Part shown: piece by piece, positions 36,572 through 44,221 of the stretch
Numbering within the stretch: position 1 is the stretch's first letter
Layout of the letters: each line of letters starts with the position of its first letter
NCBI RefSeq assembly: GCF_003325455.1
Contig: NZ_CP025198.1
Location: forward strand, 2,666,001-2,730,000
Source of the DNA: Acidipropionibacterium virtanenii
GTDB taxonomy: Bacteria; Actinomycetota; Actinomycetes; Propionibacteriales; Propionibacteriaceae
Reading direction: 5' to 3'
DNA length: 64,000 nucleotides
The notes under the pieces: model-generated
Databases searched by the model: none
What the model was told of the DNA's origin: nothing
What the model saw: the letters and a program-made list of their open reading frames with translations, nothing else
Made by a program: the position numbers and the translations under genes

Positions 36572-37630
36572 ATGGCCAAGATCGCAGTCCTGGGCGCGGG
36601 CATCATGGCGACCGCCCTCACCTTCCCCGCCGCGGAGAACGGCAACGAGATCCACCTCATCGGGACCCACCTCGACGACGAGATCATCGATTCGGTCAAG
36701 AAGGACGGCACCCACCCGGTGCTCGGCCTCAGGATTCCCGAGTCCGTCAAGCCGTACTACTTCACCGATGCGGCCGAGGCGATCGAGGGCGCCGACATCA
36801 TCATGAGCGGCGTGAACTCCTTCGGCGTCGAGTGGGCCGGTGAGCAGCTCGCCAGGCTGGCCAAGCCAGGTCAGACGATCCTCTCGATCACCAAGGGCAT
36901 GCATGCCGAGGAGGACGGCACCCTCCACATCCTCCCCGACGTCCTCAAGGAGAAGATGGGTCCGCTGGCCGACCAGGTCGATTGGGCCGCCATCGTCGGC
37001 CCGTCGATCGCCGGCGAGGTCGCCGTCCACCACCTCACCTGCGTCACCTTCTGCGCCGAGAAGCAGGAGATCGCCGACAAGCTGGCTCCGCTCTACCGCA
37101 CCGACTACTACCACGTGTGGACCTCCACGGACTTCATCGGCAATGAGGTCGCCTCCTGCATGAAGAACATCTTCGCCTTCGGCGGAGGCTTCGCCCCCGG
37201 CATCCTCAAGAAGCTGGGTCAGGAGAACGACAAGTACGTCATGTACAACTACGCCGCGGCCCTGTTCGGCGAGGGCGCCCGTGAGCTCAAGCAGATGGTC
37301 GAGCTGTTCGGCGGCGACCCGACGGTCACGGAGAACCTCGGCGGCGTCGGCGACATGTTCGTCACCACGATGGGCGGACGCAACGTCCGCGCCGGCACCT
37401 TCGTCGGCCAGGGCGTGCCCTTCTCCGAGATCCGCAACGTCAAGATGAAGGGCGTCACCCTCGAGGGCGTCGCCGCCATCGGGGTGGTCGGTGAGGCCCT
37501 CGGCAGGCTCACCGCGCGCGGCGTCATCAAGGACACCGACTTCCCGCTGGTGCGCGCACTCTACGAGATCGTCGCCCACGACGCTCCGCTCGACCTCCCC
37601 TGGGAGACCTTCTTCGGCGGGGAGCGCTGA
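36572..37630 (+). CDS. NAD(P)H-dependent glycerol-3-phosphate dehydrogenase-like protein
   Basis: 352 residues from ATG 36572 (AAGGAG upstream). It has the nucleotide motif VLGAGIMATALTFPAAENG, SITKGM, VGPSIAGEVA, the catalytic Lys in CMKNIFAFGGGF and GGVGDMFVTTMGGRNVRAG. The fold is that of GpsA, but the nucleotide loop (GAGIMATA rather than GAGSWGTA) and the location in a PTS island suggest oxidation of another polyol phosphate, for example a tetritol phosphate. A true GpsA role in lipid synthesis cannot be excluded from this window. The 265 bp upstream show no other feature. Confidence 0.75.
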   Translation: MAKIAVLGAGIMATALTFPAAENGNEIHLIGTHLDDEIIDSVKKDGTHPVLGLRIPESVKPYYFTDAAEAIEGADIIMSGVNSFGVEWAGEQLARLAKPGQTILSITKGMHAEEDGTLHILPDVLKEKMGPLADQVDWAAIVGPSIAGEVAVHHLTCVTFCAEKQEIADKLAPLYRTDYYHVWTSTDFIGNEVASCMKNIFAFGGGFAPGILKKLGQENDKYVMYNYAAALFGEGARELKQMVELFGGDPTVTENLGGVGDMFVTTMGGRNVRAGTFVGQGVPFSEIRNVKMKGVTLEGVAAIGVVGEALGRLTARGVIKDTDFPLVRALYEIVAHDAPLDLPWETFFGGER

Positions 37631-37721
37631 GCGCCCCGTTCATGCCGTCCCCGACCGCCGGTGGTCCGCCCCGGTGGCCGGGGACGGCTGCGTGTGTGCG
37701 ATGCTGACCGTGCGGGATCCA

Positions 37722-37735
37722 TGCAAAAGGGTGCA
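37722..37735. promoter_or_regulatory. single GCA-N6-TGC site before the gat-type PTS genes
   Basis: TGCA-AAAGGG-TGCA inside ATGCA...TGCAT, 140 bp before the IIB start. It lacks a clear partner at 21 bp. Confidence 0.5.
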
Positions 37736-37875
37736 TCCGGGGGCTGAATCTCCTCACAGATGCCGCCGGTCGTCTCAACAACCGACGATCACTCGCCCGA
37801 TGATGCTAGAACTCAATCCCAGAACCCCGGGGACCGCTGAGTGCGGCTCCCAGCCCTTCGAAGGAGACGGACACG

Positions 37876-38169
37876 ATGATCAGCAAGAAGATCCTGGTCT
37901 GCTGCGGTACCGGCATCGCCACCTCGGTGCAGGTCGCCAACAAGCTTCAGCGGATGCTCAAGGAGCGTGGCGTCGACGCCACCATGAAGGAGTGCCGGGC
38001 CGTCGAGGTGCCCGAGCAGACGCTCAGCTTCAAGCCGGACGCCATCGTCTCGACCACCGTTGTGAAGTCCCCCCTCAAGGGCGTCAAGGTGTACCGCGGG
38101 GTCGCCTTCCTCACCGGGGTGGACGCCGACAAGCTCGCCGACACCATTGCCGAGGATCTCAAGGTCTGA
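37876..38169 (+). CDS. PTS galactitol-type IIB component
   Basis: 97 residues. Phosphocysteine loop ILVCCGTGIATSVQVANKL, then KECRAVEVPEQ and VVKSPLKGVKVYRGVAFLTG, as in GatB-type IIB. It should pass phosphate from the IIA encoded next to a IIC, but no gat-type IIC gene lies in this window. It could serve a IIC encoded elsewhere or act as a signalling phosphoprotein. Confidence 0.83.
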   Translation: MISKKILVCCGTGIATSVQVANKLQRMLKERGVDATMKECRAVEVPEQTLSFKPDAIVSTTVVKSPLKGVKVYRGVAFLTGVDADKLADTIAEDLKV

Positions 38170-38185
38170 GAGCCCGGGACCGGTC

Positions 38186-38680
38186 ATGCCCGAATCCGCA
38201 CCCGAGGAATCCACGACCGAAGCGCCCCGGCTTCTCGTGATCGACGTCGACTGCCCCTCCACCGGTGAGCTGTTCGACGCCGTGAACGCGCGCCTGCTCG
38301 CCGAGGGAGCCGTCAGACGCAGCTTTCTGGCGGCGGTGAGCACACGGGAGGAGCGCTACCCCACCGGCCTGGACTTCAGCCACAGCCGGGTCGCGATCCC
38401 TCATATCGATCCCGAGCACGTCATCAGACCGGGGTTGCTGGTGTGCCGCAATGCGCGGTCCACGGTCTTCCGTGCGATGGATGACCCCGAGCACCACCTT
38501 GACGTCAGACTGTCCATCTGGCCCCTGGTGACCGATCCGCAGAACCAGACCGGGATGCTGGCGGCGGTGATCTCCACCCTCCAGGACGCCGCCTCCGCCG
38601 ACCGGCTGCTCACCTGGACCCCGGAGGACCTCGAGGCCTACCTGACGGGCGTCCTGGCCGCCATCTCCGCACCGGACTGA
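38186..38680 (+). CDS. PTS IIA component, fructose/galactitol type
   Basis: 164 residues from ATG 38186. The mannitol/fructose-type IIA fold is recognised by EERYPTGLDFSHSRVAIPHID, whose His (in IPHID) is the phosphorylated residue. A Pro/Glu-rich tail of about 14 residues precedes the domain. It follows the IIB gene by 16 bp and closes the island. Confidence 0.82.
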   Translation: MPESAPEESTTEAPRLLVIDVDCPSTGELFDAVNARLLAEGAVRRSFLAAVSTREERYPTGLDFSHSRVAIPHIDPEHVIRPGLLVCRNARSTVFRAMDDPEHHLDVRLSIWPLVTDPQNQTGMLAAVISTLQDAASADRLLTWTPEDLEAYLTGVLAAISAPD

Positions 38681-38720
38681 GCACCTCCGGGACGCGATCC
38701 ACGCCTTCGTCCAGGAGACG

Positions 38721-38757
38721 GAATTCGGCCCCGCGGATTGTCCGCGGGGCCGAATTC
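38721..38757. terminator. bidirectional terminator
   Basis: A perfect 17-bp GC-rich stem with a TTG loop lies between the IIA gene and carD, which converge. Confidence 0.88.
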
Positions 38758-38774
38758 GGGTTCAGGCTCGGGGC

Positions 38775-39260
38775 TCAGGAGGCCAGGACTTCATCGAGCA
38801 TCTCCTCGGCCTTGTCCTCCTCGACCTTCTCAGCCAGGGCGAGTTCGGAGACGAGGATCTGGCGGGCCTTGGAGAGCATCCGCTTCTCACCGGCCGACAG
38901 GCCGCGATCGCGCTCGCGACGCCACAGGTCACGGACCACCTCGGAGACCTTGATGACGTTGCCGCTGTGGAGCTTCTCCATGTTGGCCTTGTATCGGCGC
39001 GACCAGTTGGTCGGCTCCTCGACCTGTGTCTTGCGCAGCACGTCGAAGACCTTCGCCAGACCCTCCTCGTCGACGACGTCCCTCACGCCGACGAGATCCA
39101 GGTTGCACGCCGGCACCCTGACCACGAGATCGCTCTGTCCGATGATCCTCAGAACCAGGTAGAGCTTCTCCTCACCCTTGATGGTCCGGGTCTCGATATC
39201 CTCGATGACCGCCGCCCCGTGATTGGGATAGACAACCGTTTCGCCGACGTTGAAAGTCAT
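38775..39260 (-). CDS. carD: CarD-family RNA polymerase-binding regulator
   Basis: 161 residues. The N-terminal RNA-polymerase interaction domain ([21 protein letters not shown]) is followed by the DNA-binding helical domain with [17 protein letters not shown] and [25 protein letters not shown]. The Trp that contacts the promoter fork in this family is in NWSRR. It stabilises open promoter complexes globally, including rRNA promoters. AAGGGG precedes the ATG. Confidence 0.93.
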   Translation of the reverse strand: MTFNVGETVVYPNHGAAVIEDIETRTIKGEEKLYLVLRIIGQSDLVVRVPACNLDLVGVRDVVDEEGLAKVFDVLRKTQVEEPTNWSRRYKANMEKLHSGNVIKVSEVVRDLWRRERDRGLSAGEKRMLSKARQILVSELALAEKVEEDKAEEMLDEVLAS

Positions 39261-39544
39261 GTACGCAACCCCTTTCGGGGATCCATCCTACCAGAATTCT
39301 TCCCTCATTGGAAGCCGTCACTCCTAGTCATCGGCAGATCGACCCTATACCAATGGATTGACATTCCGCCACCGATGTGCGTCACGACTCACCCGGTATC
39401 TGCCATCTGCCGCGTGACTAGGCGCTCGAGGGCCAGGAGCGAAGATCCGGCGCGGTACCACACGGACTGCTCGCCACGACAGCGGGGGGTGCCCGGATCA
39501 GATAGGCTCGGCGTCGATCCCGTCGTCGGCCTGGAGAGCAGAAG

Positions 39545-40114
39545 ATGATCAGCGCGCGCACGTTCCGCAGCAGGGCCGCCACCATCGTCGTGGCCGCCAC
39601 ACTCCTGACCCCGGTACTCGCCGGGTGCAGTCAGGAGCCGAAGGTCATCCGCTCCTACACCCCGGCCGCCGGGGTCAGCGCGGGCAACGACTCGGTGAAG
39701 CTGCGCAATCTGGCCCTGGTCCACGCCGACGGCCAGGCCCGGCTCACCGGCATGGCGACCACCTCCGCCAATGACGCGATCACCGGCGTCACGGGCGAGG
39801 CGCTGAGTTCCGACGATGCGGCGGCCGGAGCGCTGACGCCCAGCACCACACGGGTCGTGCTGACCAGCGGGGATGCCAGCAACCTCACGAATGCCGGGAT
39901 CCAGTTGTCCTCGGACGAGTTGAAGGACGGTCTGCTGGCCTCCATCACCATCACCTTCGCGAACTCGGAGCCGGTCACGGTGCGCACGCCGGTGATCTCC
40001 GCCTCGGATCCCGATTTCACACCCGCGGCGCCGACGCCCTCCACCACCCCGAAGGCCCCCACGCCGTCAACCACCCCGAAGGCCTCGACGCCGACACCGA
40101 CACCTAGTTCCTGA
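39545..40114 (+). CDS. lipoprotein with Thr/Pro-rich tail
   Basis: 189 residues. Signal peptide with lipobox LAGC (Cys at about residue 28). A beta-rich domain (about 45-155) resembles small Ig-like or copper-chaperone-like domains (VKLRNLALVHADGQARLTGM). The tail repeats TPSTTPKAP. It would be bound to the outer face of the membrane. No family is certain. The 284 bp upstream hold the carD promoter side and nothing else I can name. Confidence 0.7.
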   Translation: MISARTFRSRAATIVVAATLLTPVLAGCSQEPKVIRSYTPAAGVSAGNDSVKLRNLALVHADGQARLTGMATTSANDAITGVTGEALSSDDAAAGALTPSTTRVVLTSGDASNLTNAGIQLSSDELKDGLLASITITFANSEPVTVRTPVISASDPDFTPAAPTPSTTPKAPTPSTTPKASTPTPTPSS

Positions 40115-40131
40115 CCCGCCGCCGGCCCCAG

Positions 40132-40171
40132 TTCCTGGTTCATCGGCAGGAATTCCTGGTGCATCGGCAGG
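40132..40171. repeat. 19-bp direct repeat, two copies
   Basis: TTCCTGGTTCATCGGCAGG at 40132 recurs at 40153 with one change. It lies between the convergent lipoprotein and regX3 genes. Confidence 0.6.
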
Positions 40172-40216
40172 CCACTCCACCCTGTGTATTTGCTTTCATT
40201 AGGGCGAGACCGCCCG

Positions 40217-40891
40217 TCAATCGAACTTGTAGCCCAGCCCCCTGACGGTGAGCACCCTCACCGGATGGGACGGGTCCACCTCGATCTTGGCCCGAAGGCG
40301 CTTGATGTGGACATCCAGGGTCTTGGTGTCCCCCACGTAGTCGGCGCCCCATACACGGTCGATGAGCTGTCCCCGGGTCATCACCCGTCCGGCGTTGCGC
40401 AGCAGCGCCTCGAGCAGCTCGAACTCCTTGAGAGCCAGCGGCACCTCTCGCCCGTCGACGCTCACCTCGTGGCGCTCGACGTCCATCCGCACCCCGGACT
40501 CCTCGACGACGTCGGGCTCGACGTCCGGCCCCTGTCCGCGTCGCAGCACCGCCCTGATCCTCGCCACCAGCTCCCGGTGGCTGAACGGCTTGGTGACGTA
40601 GTCGTCGGCCCCCAGCTCCAGGCCGACCACCTTGTCGATCTCGGAGTCCCGGGCGGTCACCATGATGATTCCCATCCCGCCGCGCCGTCGCAGTTCCCGG
40701 CAGACGTCGGCCCCCGGCATCCCGGGCATCATGAGGTCGAGCAGCACGATGTCGGCCCCGGCGGAGTCGTACTCGGCCAGACCGGTGCGGCCGTCGGCGG
40801 CCTCGACGACGTCGAAGCCCTCCTTGCGCAGCATGTACGCGGTGGCCTCCCGGTAGGACTCCTCGTCCTCGATGATCAGTACTCGGGTCAT
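40217..40891 (-). CDS. regX3: phosphate-responsive response regulator
   Basis: 224 residues. OmpR/PhoB class: receiver domain with phosphoacceptor Asp in VLLDLMMPG and Lys in YVTKPFSH, then a winged helix with LIDRVWGADYVGDTKTLDVHIKRLRAKIE. It is coupled to the sensor gene (one base shared) and lies opposite phoU, the SenX3-RegX3 arrangement of actinobacteria. It should activate phosphate-starvation genes by binding Pho boxes. Confidence 0.92.
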   Translation of the reverse strand: MTRVLIIEDEESYREATAYMLRKEGFDVVEAADGRTGLAEYDSAGADIVLLDLMMPGMPGADVCRELRRRGGMGIIMVTARDSEIDKVVGLELGADDYVTKPFSHRELVARIRAVLRRGQGPDVEPDVVEESGVRMDVERHEVSVDGREVPLALKEFELLEALLRNAGRVMTRGQLIDRVWGADYVGDTKTLDVHIKRLRAKIEVDPSHPVRVLTVRGLGYKFD

Positions 40892-42144
40892 CAGATCAGG
40901 TCCTCAGCTGTCGAATCGGTTGTCGTCGAATCGGTCGGAGCCTCGCCCGTCGGCGAAGGAGCCGTCCGGACGGGCAGGCGCAGGGTGAAGGTGGACCCCT
41001 GCCCCAACTTGCTCCACACGTCCACGGCTCCCCCGTGCACACGGGCGATGTGCTTGACCAGGGACAGCCCCAGGCCGGTACCGCCGTTGTCACGGGAGCG
41101 GGCATAGTCCACCCGGTAGAAGCGCTCGAAGATACGGTCGAGGTCCTTCTCGGCGATGCCGATGCCGTTGTCCGAGACCGCGATCTCGACGCGGTCCCCC
41201 TGGCTCCGGGCACTCACCGACACCCGGGCCCGCGGTGCGGAGTACACGATGGCGTTCTGCACCAGGTTGGCCACGGCGTCGGTGAGCAGGGCGGCGTCGC
41301 CCATCACCTCCAGCCCCTTCTGGCAGCGCACCACGATCGCCACCTCCCGTCGGTGCGCCAGTTCATCGGCCCGGTGCACGGCGTCGTCCAGCACCTCGCG
41401 GGCCGCGACCGGTTCGGCACGAAGCAGCGGCTCGTCGGACTGGAGCCGGGACAGATCGATCACCTGGGTGACGAGAGCCGACAGTCGGGCTGTCTCCGCC
41501 TGCATCCGGCCGGCGAAATGGCGGACGCCGTCCGGATCGTCCGCGGCCCCCTCGACCGCCTCGGCGAGGATCGAGACGGCGCCGATCGGCGTCTTGAGCT
41601 CGTGACTGATGTTGGCCACGAAGTCGCGGCGGGCCTGGTCGGCGCGCAGCAGGGGGGCCCGATCGGTCACGACCAGGATCATCGTCCCGTGCCCGTCGAC
41701 CGGCCCGGTGCTCGCCGTCCAGTGCAGCAGCGGGCCGTGCGGAATCCGTCTGAGGTCGATGTCTCGCCGCTGCCCGGCATCCTTCTCGCGGGAGGCCCGA
41801 ACCAGTGCGATCACCTCGTTGTCGGCGACCCGCGAGCCGTCCACCACGCCGCTCGTCAGGGCCGCCTCGTTGGCATGGAGGATCTCATCATGGGCCCCGA
41901 TCACTGCGACCGGCATCTCCATGAGGTCGGCCGCGGTGGCCAGCGTGGGCTCGACCGGGAGCACCTGCACCGACGTCGCCAGGGTGTCGACGGGGTGGCG
42001 GCTCGCCTCGACGACGCGGATCACCGCCCACGTCGCGAGGACTCCGATGCCCAGACCCAGGAATCCCGCCAACCACCAGTACACGGCTCTGAGCATAGGG
42101 GGGCCGACGGCGGCCCCCGACCCACCCGAATCACCTGAACCCAT
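40891..42144 (-). CDS. senX3: phosphate-sensing histidine kinase
   Basis: 417 residues, or 401 from ATG 42096 (MLRAVYWWLAG), which is the more usual N-terminus. One clear membrane helix (WLAGFLGLGIGVLATWAVI), a PAS domain (MPVAVIGAHDEILHANEAAL), the phosphorylated His in FVANISHELKTPIGA, and ATPase boxes NLVQNAIVYS, DNGIGI and GGTGLGLSL. It phosphorylates RegX3 under low phosphate. Confidence 0.91.
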   Translation of the reverse strand: MGSGDSGGSGAAVGPPMLRAVYWWLAGFLGLGIGVLATWAVIRVVEASRHPVDTLATSVQVLPVEPTLATAADLMEMPVAVIGAHDEILHANEAALTSGVVDGSRVADNEVIALVRASREKDAGQRRDIDLRRIPHGPLLHWTASTGPVDGHGTMILVVTDRAPLLRADQARRDFVANISHELKTPIGAVSILAEAVEGAADDPDGVRHFAGRMQAETARLSALVTQVIDLSRLQSDEPLLRAEPVAAREVLDDAVHRADELAHRREVAIVVRCQKGLEVMGDAALLTDAVANLVQNAIVYSAPRARVSVSARSQGDRVEIAVSDNGIGIAEKDLDRIFERFYRVDYARSRDNGGTGLGLSLVKHIARVHGGAVDVWSKLGQGSTFTLRLPVRTAPSPTGEAPTDSTTTDSTAEDLI

Positions 42145-42202
42145 GGATGAACGGCGCGCGGCCAGCCCCCGGGCGGCCCGGCGACTGTCACCGGCCCCGC
42201 GA

Positions 42203-42230
42203 GTTCACGAAAGGTTCACGGCAGGTTCAA
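42203..42230. promoter_or_regulatory. Pho box: three 11-bp direct repeats
   Basis: GTTCA begins at 42203, 42214 and 42225, exactly 11 bp apart (GTTCACGAAAG, GTTCACGGCAG, GTTCAACGGCC). This is the direct-repeat pattern bound by actinobacterial PhoP/RegX3. It lies between senX3 and phoU, so autoregulation of both units is expected. Confidence 0.82.
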
Positions 42231-42300
42231 CGGCCGGACACGGCGCGGTTCCCCGGCCCATTAGGCTCGTCTCGTCAGGCCCACAGTTCTGGAGGTCCGT

Positions 42301-42969
42301 ATGCGCGAGAGCTATCACGACGAGTTGGAGGCGACGACCAATGACGTCGTCACCATGGCCCAGTTGGTCCGCACCGCCGTCGCCGAGGCCACCTCGTCCC
42401 TCATCGACGCCGACCTGGCACGTGCCGAGAAGGTGATCAGCGACGATGCCAGGGTCGACGATCTGCACGACGGCGTCGAGCTGAGATGCTTCAACCTGCT
42501 GGCCCGTCAGGCCCCCGTCGCCGGGGAGCTGAGGACCGTCATCGCGGTGCTGAGGATGTGCTACGAGCTCTCCCGGATGGGGGACCTGGCGGTCCACGTG
42601 GCCGAGACGGCGCGACTGCGCTTCCCCGAGCACGCCGTCCCCGATCCGGTCGCCGAGCAGTTCAGCGAGATGGCCAGGCTCGCCGACGCCATGATCGCCA
42701 CCGCCACCAGGACTCTCATCGACCGGGACGCCGAGGACGCCGAGCGTCTTGCCAGCGACGACTCGGCCGTCGACGACCTGCGGCGCGAACAGTTCCGGCT
42801 GCTGCTCGGCGACGACTGGACCTACGGCGTCGAGAAGGCGGTCGACACCGCCCTGCTCGGCAGGTACTACGAGCGGATCGCCGACCACGCCGTCGCGATC
42901 GGCTCCCGCGTCATCTACATCGTCAGCGGAGAGGCTCCCGAGGGCGAGAACTGGCCCAAGGCGTTCTGA
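42301..42969 (+). CDS. phoU: phosphate uptake regulator PhoU
   Basis: 222 residues, two homologous three-helix repeats each with the acidic metal motif (LRTVIAVLRMCYELSRMGDLAVHVAE and GRYYERIADHAVAIG). It restrains SenX3 signalling and phosphate import. GGAGGT precedes ATG 42301. It is transcribed opposite to senX3. Confidence 0.92.
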   Translation: MRESYHDELEATTNDVVTMAQLVRTAVAEATSSLIDADLARAEKVISDDARVDDLHDGVELRCFNLLARQAPVAGELRTVIAVLRMCYELSRMGDLAVHVAETARLRFPEHAVPDPVAEQFSEMARLADAMIATATRTLIDRDAEDAERLASDDSAVDDLRREQFRLLLGDDWTYGVEKAVDTALLGRYYERIADHAVAIGSRVIYIVSGEAPEGENWPKAF

Positions 42970-42986
42970 TCATCTGAGGCGCGAGA

Positions 42987-43017
42987 CGCCCCGGCATCGA
43001 CGAAGGATGCCGGGGCG
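42987..43017. terminator. terminator between phoU and gpmA
   Basis: A 12-bp stem (CGCCCCGGCATC and complement) with a 7-base loop between convergent genes. Confidence 0.82.
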
Positions 43018-43042
43018 CTCGGCGCACCAACAGGTCAGGAGG

Positions 43043-43792
43043 TCACTTCTTGCCCTGATTCGCCACGGCCTTCTGACCGGCCTCGGCAGCCTCCGGGTCG
43101 AGGTAGCGGCCGCCCCTGACGACGGGCTTGAGGGTCTCATCCAGCTCGTAGTACAGCGGGATTCCGGTCGGGATGTTCAGCCCGGCGATGTCGTCATCAC
43201 TGATGCCGTCGAGATGCTTGACCAGGGCGCGCAGCGAGTTGCCGTGGGCCGCCACCAGCACGGTGTGTCCGTCCTTGAGATCCGGGACGATGTCGGACTC
43301 CCAGTAGGGCAGCATCCGGGCCACGACGTCCTTGAGGCACTCGTGCAGCGGACGCTCCTCGGCGGGGATGTCGGCGTACCGGGGATCGTTGTACTGGCTG
43401 AACTCGCCGTCCTTCTCGATCTCGGGCGGCGGCACGTCGTAGGAGCGGCGCCACGCCATGAACTGGGTCTCGCCGTACTTCTCGCGGATCTCGGCCTTGT
43501 TGAGGCCCTGGAGGCTGCCGTAGTGGCGCTCGTTGAGACGCCAGGAGCGACGCACCGGGATCCAGTGACGATCGCAGCCGTCCAGCGCCAGATAGGCGGT
43601 GTGGATCGCGCGGCGCAGCAGGGAGGTGTGCAGCACGGTCGGCAGGAGGTCCTCGGACTTCAGCAGTGCGGCGGCATTCTTCGCCTCTCCGACGCCCTTC
43701 TCATTGAGATCGACGTCCACCCAGCCGGTGAACAGATTCTTGGAGTTCCATTCGCTCTCGCCGTGGCGGAGCAGGATCAGCTTCGAGGTCAT
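43043..43792 (-). CDS. gpmA: 2,3-bisphosphoglycerate-dependent phosphoglycerate mutase
   Basis: Interconverts 3- and 2-phosphoglycerate in glycolysis. 249 residues with the phosphohistidine in [43 protein letters not shown] and the second His in [16 protein letters not shown] 43792 was chosen over the longer open frame. It is divergent from ptsH. Confidence 0.93.
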   Translation of the reverse strand: MTSKLILLRHGESEWNSKNLFTGWVDVDLNEKGVGEAKNAAALLKSEDLLPTVLHTSLLRRAIHTAYLALDGCDRHWIPVRRSWRLNERHYGSLQGLNKAEIREKYGETQFMAWRRSYDVPPPEIEKDGEFSQYNDPRYADIPAEERPLHECLKDVVARMLPYWESDIVPDLKDGHTVLVAAHGNSLRALVKHLDGISDDDIAGLNIPTGIPLYYELDETLKPVVRGGRYLDPEAAEAGQKAVANQGKK

Positions 43793-43835
43793 GGGCCCAC
43801 AATATCGGCGGAGCCGCAGATCCGGGAGGTGGTCC

Positions 43836-43859
43836 TGCCCGTCGGCATCTGGACGGGCA
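43836..43859. promoter_or_regulatory. inverted repeat in the gpmA/ptsH gap
   Basis: TGCCCGTC and GACGGGCA are separated by 8 bases in the 157-bp divergent promoter region. It could be an operator for the glycolysis/PTS genes; no regulator can be named. Confidence 0.4.
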
Positions 43860-43949
43860 ACCGCTATGTAGGACCACCCCGCATCCGATCCGCCACTTTC
43901 GGTTATCGTCAGGGCAGAGGTTCCGATCATGTTCAGAAGGAGCAGTCAC

Positions 43950-44216
43950 ATGCCCAGCCGCACCACCACCATTGCCGCAGCCAGCGGGCTTCACGCACGT
44001 CCGGCCGCGATGTTCGTCCAGGCCGCATCGAAGTCCAGTCTTGCGGTCACCATCGGCCGCCCGGGCGAGACTCCTGTCGACGCCCGCAGCATCCTGTCTG
44101 TCATGGGACTCGGCGCCAAGTGCGGCGAGACCGTGGAGCTGACCGTTGAGGGCGAGGGCGCCGAGCAGGTTCTCGACGACCTGATCGCCAACCTCCAGAC
44201 CGATCCGGAGGCCTGA
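43950..44216 (+). CDS. ptsH: phosphocarrier protein HPr
   Basis: 88 residues from ATG 43950 (AGAAGGAG upstream). Phosphorylated His in SGLHARPAAMFVQAA; the serine region reads ARSILSVMGLGA. It accepts phosphate from enzyme I, encoded six bases downstream, and passes it to IIA proteins such as those of the polyol island. Confidence 0.93.
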   Translation: MPSRTTTIAAASGLHARPAAMFVQAASKSSLAVTIGRPGETPVDARSILSVMGLGAKCGETVELTVEGEGAEQVLDDLIANLQTDPEA

Positions 44217-44221
44217 TCCGC

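Noticed and set aside
36572-37630. Calling the dehydrogenase gpsA outright
   Set aside because: The nucleotide loop differs from GpsA and the gene lies in a polyol island, so a housekeeping symbol is not justified.
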